Below, one piece after another: positions 34,099 to 46,000 of a DNA stretch of 64,000 bases (positions are counted from its first letter, which is position 1; the number at the start of each line of letters is the position of its first letter). The notes below the pieces were generated by a model that saw nothing but the letters and a program-made list of their open reading frames with translations, was not told where the DNA came from and searched no databases. Made by a program: the position numbers and the translations under genes. The stretch is from Polycladospora coralii (GTDB taxonomy: Bacteria > Bacillota > Bacilli > Thermoactinomycetales > Thermoactinomycetaceae): contig NZ_JACXAG020000005.1 in the NCBI RefSeq assembly GCF_014773435.2, positions 1-64,000 on the forward strand, in the 5' to 3' direction.

Positions 34099-37000
34099 AT
34101 GGTAGCTGAAAAAAGCAGTCGTTCATTTCCTCTCACCCATCCGCAGAAAAGAATTTGGTATATAGAGCAGTTAATGCCGGGTACTGCCCTACATCATATT
34201 TGTGGTATAGCAGAGTTAAAAGGAAAGATAGATATACAAGTATTTGAGGAAACCATCATACGATTTATAGAGAAACATGAAGCATTCCGTATACATTTTT
34301 TTGAGGAAAATCAGGAAGCTTATCAAACTATTAGTGACTTTGCCCTCACGAAGATTGATTTAAAAGATTTTAGTCTTGAGGACAATCCACAGCTTAGCTG
34401 TGATAAATGGATGAAGCAAGAAATAGAGAAGCCTTTTCACTTGATTAATCATGATCTGTTTTATATGGCAATCTATAAAATAAGCGACTCTCGTATCGGA
34501 TTATTTATTAAGATTCATCATTTAATTTTTGATGGCTGGTCTATTCACATTTTAGCTAAACAGCTTTGTGAAATGTACGAACAACGTATGGCGAGTGAAA
34601 GTGTAGAGAGTCCCTTCATATGCTCTTATCGAGAATTTATCGATAAAGAACAGCAATACCTTAACTCGGAGCGCTTTTTAAAGGATGAAAATTTTTGGAA
34701 ATCCAAATTTGAATCTCTACCTGAATTGATCTTTAATGAAAGTTCAGATGAGATTTCAGGTAAACGCAAATCATTTTTTATTGATGAAAAACTATCTATT
34801 GAAATGAAAAGATGGACAGAACGTCATCAATGCTCACTTAATGAATGGTTTATCATGTTATTGCAAATCTATATTCGTAAAATGCTAGGTAAGCAAGATA
34901 TTGTAATTGGTACTCCTGTGTATAACCGATCAGGCAAGAGAGAAAAACAAACGATTGGTATGTTTACAAGTACAGTGCCACTTAGATGTGAAATGGATGA
35001 ACATGTTTCTGTGAAGGAATATGTCAAGCAGGTGAAAAAAGAAATTAGGAAAAGTTATAAGCATCAAAAGTATCCGTATGACTTGTTAGTCAAAGAAATG
35101 CAATTAAAAAAGCATGGCTATAATCATTTATTCCAATGTTGTGTAAATTATTATAATTTCAAACCTAGTAACCAGTTGCTTGACGCGGAGGAAGTTTACA
35201 ATGGATATCAATTATATCCATTACAATTAGTAATCAAAGATTGGTCGGATCAAAGCAGTTTACAGTTAGATTTTGATTTTAAAACAAGCGTTTTTACAGA
35301 TCTGCAAATTGAGCAAATGTATGCTAAAATACTACAACTAGCGGATCAAATTCTAAATAATACAAATATTACTATAGAAAACCTACAATTAATTACAGAA
35401 ACTGAGACACAACGATTGATTTATGACTTTAATCATAATGAGACTCATTATCCGAAGGATAAAACGATTGTCCAATTGTTTGAAAACCAGGTAGAAGCGA
35501 CACCAGATCGGACAGCGGTGACCTGTGAAAATGAAGTATTAACGTATGGACAGCTTAATAAGAAAGCCAATCAATTAGCTCGATCGTTACAAAGGGATGG
35601 TATTGGACGAGGACAAGTAGTAGGAGTGTATGCAAGTCATTCAACTGAATTAATCGTATCCATCCTAGCCACTCTAAAAACAGGAGCAGCTTACTTACCA
35701 ATTGATGTTTGTGCGACTCCCACCCGAATCGAAGAGATCCTTGTAGATAGTGAAGCTTCTTGCATATTAACTGATCGTGATATACCTCAAGATTTAGGCT
35801 TTACAGGTATGATCGTTGGAATCAAAGATCAACAATTATATTTACAGGATGCTTCTAATTTAAATACGATCATTCATCCAGACGATTTGGTGTATATGAT
35901 CTATACGTCTGGTTCAACAGGTAAACCGAAAGGGGTGATGATCGAACACTGTAGCCTAGTCAACTATGCTTATTGGTCACAAAAGACATATGTTAATCAT
36001 ATGGATGAGATATTTGCATTGTATTCTTCCTTAGCCTTTGATCTTACAGTTACCTCCATTTTCACTCCTTTAATTGGAGGAAACCAGATTCGAGTATATC
36101 AGGAAAATGATGAAAATTTTGTGCTCTATGATATTCTTGCGGATAATAAAGTGACGATTATCAAATTAACTCCAGCGCATTTATCATTATTGCAAGATAA
36201 ATCTTTTCCTCATTCCTCGGTTAAGAGATTGATTGTTGGGGGAGAAGCATTGAAAGCCTCCCTTGCTCAAAAAATTCATCAGAATTTCGCACAAGAAATA
36301 GAGATTTTTAATGAATATGGTCCAACTGAGACAACTGTTGGTTGCATGGTTCATTTATTTGATCAGACCGTAAGTAATCAAATTTCTGTTCCGATCGGTA
36401 CCCCTGCCGACAATGTTCAAATTTATATCCTGGATGAGAAGTTAAAACCTGTTCCTTTAGGATGTATAGGTGAATTGTATATTTCTGGAGATGGAGTCGC
36501 AAAAGGATACTGGAATCGCCCTGATTTGACTAGAAAGTATTTTATTGACAATCCATTTATTTCGGGGAGAAAAATGTACAAAACAGGGGACTTAGCTCGA
36601 TTTCTCGATGGTGAAATGATTGAGTATGTGGGTCGAAAAGACAGTCAAATCAAGTTGAGGGGATATCGGATTGAATTAGGAGAGATCGAATATCAGCTGT
36701 TGCAACTCCCAAATATCAAAGAAGCAGTCGTTGTTGATTGTGAAATGAACAGTCATAGACATTTATGTGCTTATATCGTGAAAGAGTCATCTACTAACCA
36801 AATGACAGCGTTTAAGTTGAAACAAGAATTATCAAAATCACTACCTGTGTATATGGTACCCGCGCATTTTATCTTCATGGATAATATCCCTTTAACGTCA
36901 AATGGCAAGGTGAATCGAAGCCAATTGCCACTTGAGTTTACTTCTGAAGAAAACATGACTGAGGATCAGGTACTTACTGAGATTGAAAAGAAAGTGATAG

Positions 37001-38583
37001 CCATTCTGCAAGAAATTTTGAAAGTGAATTCAATTTCTATAATGGATGACTTTTATAAGCTTGGAGGAGATTCAATTAAAGCCATCCAGCTAGCGTCTAA
37101 ATTAAAAAGTATGGGTTTGAACATACGCGTAAAAGATATTCTGACATACTCAGTGATTAAAGAAATAGTAGCATGTATTGAAGAGGATCAGGATGATCGT
37201 ACCATTAATCAAGAAATGATAGAAGGCCAGATTGCTTTATCCCCGATTGTATCATGGTTTTTTTCACAAGAATTTAAACAATCTCATCACTGGAATCAAT
37301 CGGTGCTATTAAATCTTAGTGATGAATTCGAAATCGATCGATTTGAACGAATCATGAATGATTTAATCAAGCACCATGATTCATTACGAATTAACTTAAA
37401 CGAGAAGACGGGGATGCTATTCTATAATTCACATCACGTAAGCCAAAAATTTGATGTCAAAAGAGTTGACTTATCTTCTATATCTTATGAGAGACAACAG
37501 ATGGAATTGGAGCGACTCGGTTTTGAATTGAAATCTACAATGAATCTTGAAAATGATTTATTGTTGCGTGCTTGTTACTTTGATCTAGGAAAACAAGGAA
37601 AAAGACTACTTATTACGGCACACCATCTGATTATTGATGCAGTATCGTGGCGAATTTTGTTACAGGATATGATTAAGTTACTAGAAGACCGAAATCTATC
37701 TGGTACATTGCCTAAAAAGACGCATAGCTACCAATACTGGGTAAATCAAGTAGAAACTTATGCGTCACGGTTAACGGATCAAGATGCTGTTTATTGGAAA
37801 TCGATGAAAGCGTCAAAGACTTGGCTTCCGTCAGACTCCGTATTAAATGATCAAAGCCAAAGCATACAACAACACAGTGAACGACTGCATTCAGAAGAAA
37901 CACAAGCTTTGTTAACCAAGGCAAATGAAGCCTTTAAAACAGAACCAGTAGATTTGTTGATTGCAGCTTTGGCTATCACCGTGAAAGAGTTTACAAATCA
38001 AAATCGAGTGTGCATTGAGATGGAAGGGCACGGCCGGGAGGAGTTTGAGAATGGTCTAGATTTGTCGAGATCGGTGGGATGGTTTACAAGTATGTTTCCT
38101 ATGCAGATCGAAATCGGAGAAGAGATGATTTCGACAAAGATAAAATCAGTTAAAGAGCAGATGCGAAAAGTGCCCAATAAAGGTTTTGACTACTTGATTC
38201 TTAAGTATCTTTCTAGAGATTTGCTAGATGACAATGGATCCATGATTCGCTTTAATTACTTAGGTGATTTTGACGCAACTGTGTATCCGAAATTATTCAC
38301 CTTGTCTGATGAATCATCTGGGGCCGATATAGGCAGTTTGAATCATTTAACTGCGGCAATGGACATTACAGCTATGGTTATCAATCATGAACTACGATTA
38401 TCAATTTCATTTAATCACAATGTGTTTAGTCCAAATACGATTCAATCTTTTATGGAGAAATGGTTGTACCATTTGAGAACTATAATTGATTATTGTAGTA
38501 ATCAGGACCATATCGAGTTCACTCCCTCAGACTTTGAAACATTAAATTTAAGTCAAGATGAACTAGATTCCCTTATTTTTTGA
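34099..38583 (+). CDS. NRPS, one module C-A-PCP-E, predicted D-Asn starter
   Basis: This protein has 1494 residues. The C domain (about 1-440) has HHLIFDG near 139. The A domain (about 457-945) has YTSGSTGKPKG, NEYGPTETT, TGDLARF and SNGKVNR. A PCP has LGGDSIKAIQL (Ser near 992). The E domain (about 1040-1494) has HHLIIDAVSW and FNYLGDFD. Pocket residues aligned by eye to GrsA read DLTKIGEVGK, close to the known Asn code DLTKLGEVGK. As the first synthetase with an N-terminal C domain, it probably acylates Asn with a fatty acyl-CoA and epimerises it. That is the cap module of prodrug-type systems such as colibactin and zwittermicin. The spacing from GGAGG to ATG is rather long (about 11). Confidence 0.85.
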   Translation: MVAEKSSRSFPLTHPQKRIWYIEQLMPGTALHHICGIAELKGKIDIQVFEETIIRFIEKHEAFRIHFFEENQEAYQTISDFALTKIDLKDFSLEDNPQLSCDKWMKQEIEKPFHLINHDLFYMAIYKISDSRIGLFIKIHHLIFDGWSIHILAKQLCEMYEQRMASESVESPFICSYREFIDKEQQYLNSERFLKDENFWKSKFESLPELIFNESSDEISGKRKSFFIDEKLSIEMKRWTERHQCSLNEWFIMLLQIYIRKMLGKQDIVIGTPVYNRSGKREKQTIGMFTSTVPLRCEMDEHVSVKEYVKQVKKEIRKSYKHQKYPYDLLVKEMQLKKHGYNHLFQCCVNYYNFKPSNQLLDAEEVYNGYQLYPLQLVIKDWSDQSSLQLDFDFKTSVFTDLQIEQMYAKILQLADQILNNTNITIENLQLITETETQRLIYDFNHNETHYPKDKTIVQLFENQVEATPDRTAVTCENEVLTYGQLNKKANQLARSLQRDGIGRGQVVGVYASHSTELIVSILATLKTGAAYLPIDVCATPTRIEEILVDSEASCILTDRDIPQDLGFTGMIVGIKDQQLYLQDASNLNTIIHPDDLVYMIYTSGSTGKPKGVMIEHCSLVNYAYWSQKTYVNHMDEIFALYSSLAFDLTVTSIFTPLIGGNQIRVYQENDENFVLYDILADNKVTIIKLTPAHLSLLQDKSFPHSSVKRLIVGGEALKASLAQKIHQNFAQEIEIFNEYGPTETTVGCMVHLFDQTVSNQISVPIGTPADNVQIYILDEKLKPVPLGCIGELYISGDGVAKGYWNRPDLTRKYFIDNPFISGRKMYKTGDLARFLDGEMIEYVGRKDSQIKLRGYRIELGEIEYQLLQLPNIKEAVVVDCEMNSHRHLCAYIVKESSTNQMTAFKLKQELSKSLPVYMVPAHFIFMDNIPLTSNGKVNRSQLPLEFTSEENMTEDQVLTEIEKKVIAILQEILKVNSISIMDDFYKLGGDSIKAIQLASKLKSMGLNIRVKDILTYSVIKEIVACIEEDQDDRTINQEMIEGQIALSPIVSWFFSQEFKQSHHWNQSVLLNLSDEFEIDRFERIMNDLIKHHDSLRINLNEKTGMLFYNSHHVSQKFDVKRVDLSSISYERQQMELERLGFELKSTMNLENDLLLRACYFDLGKQGKRLLITAHHLIIDAVSWRILLQDMIKLLEDRNLSGTLPKKTHSYQYWVNQVETYASRLTDQDAVYWKSMKASKTWLPSDSVLNDQSQSIQQHSERLHSEETQALLTKANEAFKTEPVDLLIAALAITVKEFTNQNRVCIEMEGHGREEFENGLDLSRSVGWFTSMFPMQIEIGEEMISTKIKSVKEQMRKVPNKGFDYLILKYLSRDLLDDNGSMIRFNYLGDFDATVYPKLFTLSDESSGADIGSLNHLTAAMDITAMVINHELRLSISFNHNVFSPNTIQSFMEKWLYHLRTIIDYCSNQDHIEFTPSDFETLNLSQDELDSLIF

Positions 38584-38617
38584 GGAAATAAAAAAACATG
38601 ATGAAAGGAATTTTGTG

Positions 38618-40042
38618 GTGAGCATTAATACTTACTATAATCAAGGGATGGAAAAGTTAGAGATGTATCAAAGATTAATTCAATATTGGAGTATGATCTT
38701 TGATCGTCGAGAACAAATTGATGTATTGGATAATATGAACTTTAACAGCCATCTATTTCCTGAGATATTTAAAATGGAAGAAGTAGCTGATTTTCATCCT
38801 ATTGAACCAGGATATACATCTCCTGATGGGTATACAGAACTTCATGACTTAATTCGTTCTTTGGAATATTCAAGATTAATGGCACAGGATCCAATGCGGA
38901 AGGAAGTAACCAAATCACTTGTGAGTCAAGCGGGTATTGGTTGTGGAAATGGATGTACGAATGTAATGAATGGCGTCATAAATGCGATTATGAAAGTAAA
39001 AAATGAGAGTGACCAATTTAGTACTCCAGAAGTTATTCTGATTTTGCCGAACTATACGGTATATACGGCGCAATTGTCCAATTTAGGTGGCAAAGTGACC
39101 CCGCGTTATGTGTATACACAAAGGGAAAATGATTTTTTACCAACATTTGAGGAAATTCAAAGTAATATTTCTCCTAATACTGTTGCGGTGGTCATTACCT
39201 ATCCAAATAACCCAGCTCAGTCTACCTATGAAGGGGAAAAGATACAAGAACTAAAGAAAATTGTAAAAACATGTCAAGATAATGAAATTTATTTAGTTGT
39301 AGATAACATATATCAGGATTTAATATTTCCGGAAACGCGTTCGTTTACGGAAATATTCAATTTAACGGATCGACTTGACTATGTGGTAAAAGTTTATGGA
39401 TGTTCTAAAGATACGCCTTTTTATTCTGGATATCGTACCGGCTACTGGTTTGGAGATCCTAAGCTAATGGATAAGTATAAATATATTATCTCTTCCATGG
39501 AGAATAGCTTAAACACACAATCACTTGTTTATTTTGCTCTAAATTTGTACTTTAAATATTTAGCATTAAATCATTCTGAGCCATCCTTACATGATATGGA
39601 GTACTTTTCACAAGGGATTTTTGGATGGGGTCAAGTTGTAAATAAACAGCAACTCTTTGAAAGTTTGTTATCACTCGATCTGCATTCGAAATATAAATCA
39701 AGAATAAAAAAATCAAATTTTCTACAAAAGACAGCATTAAATCAAGTAACACAGTTCGCTACACAATCAAAGGTTTTTTCGGATTATACCAACCAAAATA
39801 TTGGCAATGTATTTTTTATGAAAATTAATTCTGATTTAAAATTCAAGAGTGATGATGATTTCTTTAAGTTTCTATTTTATGAAGCGAAATGTGGCGTTCT
39901 TCCCGGTAATGTCTTTGGTATGAAGCAGAGTCCAAGTGAAATCTGGTTTCGCATCACACTGATTCACGATGAGATTAAAAAAATCATTCAACACTTAGAG
40001 AAAATCGAGGATGTATTGATGCATCAGCGTGTGTACACATAG
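38618..40042 (+). CDS. PLP-dependent aminotransferase, class I/II fold
   Basis: This protein of about 474 residues is a fold type I aminotransferase. EPGYTSPDGYTELHDLI and GIGCGNGCTNVMNG form the substrate and cofactor area. VVITYPNNPAQS contains the conserved Asn-Pro, YLVVDNIYQDL the cofactor Asp, and VYGCSKDTPFYSGYRTGYWFG the Schiff-base Lys. Distant relatives include aspartate aminotransferases and the capreomycidine synthase VioD. The substrate is unknown. It lies between the first NRPS and the hybrid synthetase, so it should make or modify an amino acid for the product. Two GTG codons (38615, 38618) compete; the second has the better distance from AAAGGA. Confidence 0.78.
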   Translation: MSINTYYNQGMEKLEMYQRLIQYWSMIFDRREQIDVLDNMNFNSHLFPEIFKMEEVADFHPIEPGYTSPDGYTELHDLIRSLEYSRLMAQDPMRKEVTKSLVSQAGIGCGNGCTNVMNGVINAIMKVKNESDQFSTPEVILILPNYTVYTAQLSNLGGKVTPRYVYTQRENDFLPTFEEIQSNISPNTVAVVITYPNNPAQSTYEGEKIQELKKIVKTCQDNEIYLVVDNIYQDLIFPETRSFTEIFNLTDRLDYVVKVYGCSKDTPFYSGYRTGYWFGDPKLMDKYKYIISSMENSLNTQSLVYFALNLYFKYLALNHSEPSLHDMEYFSQGIFGWGQVVNKQQLFESLLSLDLHSKYKSRIKKSNFLQKTALNQVTQFATQSKVFSDYTNQNIGNVFFMKINSDLKFKSDDDFFKFLFYEAKCGVLPGNVFGMKQSPSEIWFRITLIHDEIKKIIQHLEKIEDVLMHQRVYT

Positions 40043-40071
40043 TTATCAGAGAAATAGAGGAGAGAATGGAT

Positions 40072-43000
40072 ATGACACCATCGGTGGAATCAAATCAAAT
40101 AGAGGATATTCTTAAGTTAACCCCTACACAAGAAGGGATTTTATACCACTGTCTAAAGGATTCTTTACAGCAGATGTACTTCGGACAAGTTGCACTTGAA
40201 GTTTCAGGTCAGTTAGAAATACCACAGCTAGAAAAAGCATTACAGTTAGTTGCACAGGACAATGAATGTTTAAGATCCGTTTTTAAATGGGAGAAATTAA
40301 GCCATCCCGTTCAAGTTATTTTGCGTCAAATGAACTATAACATAACTAAATATGATTGGGTAGATTGTGGCGAGCGCGAGCGGGAAGAAAGTATGATACA
40401 AATTGAAGAAGAAGAAAGAAGTAAAGGGTTTGATCTCACTAAAGGTCCGTTGCTTCGTATATCCATATGCAAATTAACATCCCAAACGTATCGTATATTA
40501 GTTAACTTTCATCACATTATCATGGATGGATGGTCAATGGGGGTATTTTTTAATGAATGGTTTGAACAATACGGAAAAATTTTGTCCAATCAAACAAACA
40601 TTAGAAGCACACCTAAAAAAAAATATAAGGAGTATATAAAGTGGTTTGAACAACAAGACAAGGAAAAAGCGAAAATATTTTGGGCAGACTTATTAAGTAA
40701 CTGGGAACCCACAACGAAACTTCCATACAAGGTCAATAAGGATGAAACGAATATACAGATAGGCTCTGTTACACGATCACTTGCTGATTTAATGCCTCAA
40801 ATAGAAGCTTTGTCTAATGAATATAGCGTCACAGTCAATTCTGTTCTTAATGTGGCATGGGGAATTGTTTTACAACGATACAGCAGTAGTGATGATGTTA
40901 CTTTTGGTCTTACTGTTTCTGGTCGTCCTGAAGATATGCAAGATATTGATAAAACGATCGGATTATTCATTAATACGATTCCTGTCCGTATCTCAACTCA
41001 GCCACAGCAAACAGTTGCCCAACTTATAGGCGCGGTACATAAACAAAATGTAAATAAGAAAGATTACGAATATTTACCCTTAACAGATATTCATTCATCA
41101 GCAAAAATCAATGGAAGGGAGTCACTGTTTAATCATCTGTTGGTTTTTGAAAATTATCCTCTAGATCAAAAATTGCGTGCTGGAGCATACTCTGATTTTA
41201 AAATTAATCAGTACTCTGAATGGGAGCTAAATAATTACGATATTTCAGTAGCATTTTTGCTAGCAGGAGAGCCCCAAATGAAATTAGATTTCAAAGCAGG
41301 TTTATTTGATCAGCAGACGATGCAACGTATGATCCAGCATTTTGAAGTCGTACTCAAACACATGTTGAATGATCCAGAAGGTCTTGTTAAAAACCTGGAG
41401 ATACTGCCGGAGTGGGAGAAAGTGCAGACGGTTTCCCAATTTAATCAAACAAAACAAGAATTTCCGCATGATAAAACCGTATTTCAACTCTTTCTTGAAC
41501 AAGTAAAATCTACGCCTGAACTCGATGCAGTTGCTTTTCAGAATAAAAAAATGTCTTACGAGCAATTACATGAACATGTGAACGATTTAGTGATTAGACT
41601 GCAGAATCGAGGAATGGGTCCAGGGAAAATTGTTTCGATCAAACTGGATTGGTCAATTGAAATGATTATCGCCATTATGGGTGTTTTGGGAACAGGAGCT
41701 GCTTATGTTCCGATTGATCCAAATTATCCTAGAGACCGAATTGATTATATACTAAAGGATAGTCGCTCAGAATTGTTGATTACTTCGTCTGCTTGTTATG
41801 ATTCATCAATTGAGATTGATGCTAATGTCATGGTTTTAGATCAAGAAGATAACCAATTACATGAAGAAAAAAACATGTTTACTGAGGTGATTTCCTCACC
41901 TAATGATTTAGCATATGTAATTTACACTTCTGGGTCAACAGGTCGTCCTAAAGGCGTGATGGTAGAACAACAATCTTTTGTTGAGTTTGTAACATGGGCG
42001 GTAAACGAATATGAACATCGATTAGGTTATCAAGTATTGCTATCAAATTCATTTGCATTTGATAGTTCTCTTCAACAAATATTCCCTCCACTTGTTTCAG
42101 GAGGAACGCTACATTTGCTTCATCCCAGCACAAGACAGGATGCGCGCGATTATCTGCGCTATTTGCAACAGCATAAAATCAACAATATCGATGAAATTCC
42201 CGTTATTATGAATATATTACTTGAACAAATAGATGAAGATGAAGAAGAGCTCCCTTTATTACCTGATCTAACTTGCCTTTCTCTAGGAAGTGAATATGTA
42301 CCGATTGAACTAGTGAGAAAATGTCGCACTTACTTAAATGGTAATGGAAAAATTATTAATGGTTATGGCCCTGCCGAGGCATCAGTAGAAACATGTACCT
42401 ATCATTTTAATGGTTATTCCGACAATGAAATCTCTCTTATTGGTCGACCGCGAAGAAATATGCGCGTTTACATTCTAGATCATTATGGGCGTTTATGTCC
42501 GATTGGTACCCCAGGTGAGATTTGTGTGAGTGGAGTTGGTTTGGCACGTGGATATTTAAATCAACCAGATTTAACGACAGAGAAATTTATTGATAACTCT
42601 TTTAGTGGCATTCCAGGAGACCGATTATATAAAACGGGAGATAAGGGGCGGTGGTTAATAGATGGAAATGTGGAATATCTGGGAAGAGTAGATCAACAGG
42701 TTAAAATTCGAGGTTTTCGCGTTGAATTAGGAGAAATTGAAAACGTACTGCTTAAACATCCTCAAATCAATGGTGTAGTCGTTATTGCCCGTAAAAACGA
42801 TGCCGGACAAACAGATCTTTATGCGTATTTAAAATCGGAGTATACACTATCCAAACATGACTTAAATTTCTATATAGGGGAAAAGTTACCAACTTATATG
42901 ATTCCTGTTCATTATGAGTTTGTTTCTTCATTTCCACTTACTCCAAATGGTAAAGTGGATCGCAAGATATTGGAACAGAAGGAGCTTGTCTTACAAGAAG

Positions 43001-46000
43001 AGATCATAAATAAAGCAGGTGCAAGGCATGAATTGGACCAAAAAATTGAGGCGATTTGGAAAGAAGTTTTAGGGATTGAACAAATCGGTATCTATACGAA
43101 CTTTTTTGAAGCCGGTGGGAACTCTATTCAAATTATGCGTGTTTTTAATAAATTAAAAAAAATAATACCAAATCTTTCGTTGGAAATAAGTGATTTGTTT
43201 ACATACAATACGATTGCTGGATTAGCAGACTTTGTATTGGCGTCATCTAAAGTGCATGAAAAAAAGAAAGAGCTCTCCCCGCTTATCTCATCAGTAGGGC
43301 AGACACATACGGTTAAAGATATGGCGATAATCGGTGTAAGTATAAAACTACCAGATGCGGATCATATGTCCGAGTGGTGGGAGCAATTACTGCAAGGGCA
43401 AGATAGCATCAGAGAAATTCCTGATTCAAGAAAACATCTTGATCCAGAAAAACATCCAAATAAAGAATATTTGCGTTACGGTTATATTGAAGGAATTGAT
43501 CAATTTGATCCTCAATATTTTAATATCTCACCGAAATTAGCAAAAGCCATGGATCCTAATCAGCGAATGATGTTGGAAACAGCTCATTCTACGATCGAAG
43601 ATGCGGGTTATACACATGAGAGATTGGCTAGTAATAATGTGGGTGTTTTCATGGGAGCGGTCTTACCTAGTTACTTAAATCATCTAGATATCAAATTGGA
43701 CGAGCTCTTAGCTAGTAACTTACCTTCTAATCTTGCCGGGCGTATTTCTTATCACTTGGGACTGAATGGGCCTTCTATGGTAATTGATACAGCTTGCTCT
43801 TCTTCTCTAGTTGCGCTTCATACGGCAATGAAAGCTGTGCGGCAAAATGAATGCGATATGGCCCTAGTGGGCGGTATTCATATCGAAATTGATCATATTC
43901 GTAAAGATATTGCACTAAATTCAGGAATTGTATCGCCGACAGAAACTTGCCGGGCGTTTTCTGATGATGCCGATGGGACAATTGGTGGCGAAGGAAGCGT
44001 ATGTATTCTTATTAAACCGTTAGAAAAGGCGGTTAAAGATCATGACCACATTTATGCTGTATTAAAAGGAAGTGCGGTTGTACAAGATGGAGCAAGATCT
44101 AATGGAATAACGGCCCCCAGTCCGGATGCCCAAGCAGAAACAATTGTTAAAGCTTGGCAAGATGCAAACATTGATCCAACGACAATCTCTTATATTGAAG
44201 CACATGGAACCGGAACCAGATTAGGTGATCCTATTGAAGTTAGTGGAATTCAAAAAGCATATCAATCTTATACAAACCAAAAACAATTTATTGCGATGGG
44301 TTCTGTGAAAACTAACATAGGTCATCTGGATAGTGCTGCTGGTCTGGCAGGTTTAGTTAAAACGATATTAAGTATACAAAATAAAAACATTCCACCTGTT
44401 CTTCACTACACCAAACCAAATGTTTTTATTGACTTTGAAAACTCACCTGTCTATGTGAATAATCGTGCTCAGAAATGGCAGAAAATAGGTGGTTCACCAA
44501 GAAGAGCTGGAATAAGCTCATTTGGACTGAGCGGAACAAACGTGCATGTAGTGCTAGAGGAATACGAGCAACAACATACCTACTCAGAAGGATTTCATCT
44601 CATCACATTGTCGGCACCGAATGAGCATGTATTAAATAAGAAAATAAATGATTTAAAAAGTAATCTATCTAAATATCCTCAAAAGATGCTTGCGGATATT
44701 AGCTATACATTGAATTGTCGTAGAAAACATGATCAATATCGATTTTCGGTAGTAGTAAAGGACAGGAATGCACTCCTTCAAATGCTTGGAGAAAATGATA
44801 GTAAACAGCATAGAGAAATGAAAAATTCAAAAAAAATAATTTTATGTTTTCAAGATTATGAAGTGGGCGCAGAGCATTTATTTTCAAAGCTTTGTCAAAC
44901 GGGTTGGATGGATGAGAATATCATCAGTGCGTGTCAGAAGTTTATGGGTAAATCGATGGATCCAAAAGTAAAATATGTAGCATTTTTATATAGTATGTAC
45001 CATTTATACCAGTCTTTAGGCATTGAAGTTGAAATCCATGGTGTTGGGATTGGTCAATATACGAAGGATTTTATTCTAGGAACCAAAACATTTGAAGAAG
45101 TGATGAAATTATCTAGAGAACCACAACTAGAAAAATGTGATCATTTCCTACCTGATGATGGTAAAAATCATCTCATTTTATCAGTAGGTTGTAGTTCTGT
45201 TCAAGGTCAAATGGGTGTTGATGTGTTTGACGCATTTACACTGGAAAAGAAAGAACAAGATTTTCTATCCTCACTTTCTCGAATTTATCAAATGGGTTAC
45301 CACATCAATTTGGAAAAAATTCAGAAAGGAAGAACTGTTTCATTACCGACGTATCCTTTCCAACATAAATCGTATTGGTTGGAGCAATCAGAGGGATCTA
45401 AGTCCAAATCGTCATTACTTTATCATCACGGTGCGGGTGACTTTGAGAAAGTGAACCATGAACTTTTACACGGTTTTGACTGGACAACATCGGAATTGTC
45501 CAAGAAACAGCGAAATATTACCGGAGCAGTATTAATGGTTTCTGTAACGGGAGAGCTACACTCTCGTATCGTATCGTCATTTACCAACAAGGGTCAGCGT
45601 GTCATTCAACTTTTCTATGGGAAACAGTATCGTAACTTTGCAGTAGATCAGTATGAGATAAATCCACACGATGAAGAGCATTTTGTGAGGGTGATGAAGA
45701 AGTTACGAGAATCAGAAATCACACTCGGTGCAGTGATTGATCTGACACAAATTCTTTCTTCTCCTCTTACCCATGTGATTCATCCCGATAGGGATCGATT
45801 GAACAGTCATTTAGCAGATTTCTTTTACCCGACTGTCTATTTAGTTAAGAGTATGACCACTTGTTTGTCATTAGATCATCCCGTCTACACTTTCTTTATT
45901 ACGAAAAATGCTTTTGAGGTAGTCAAAAATGATGATTATGTGAATCCTTTACACAGCTTTACAGTTGCTTTGAACAGATCAATGAATAGAGAGTTAAATC

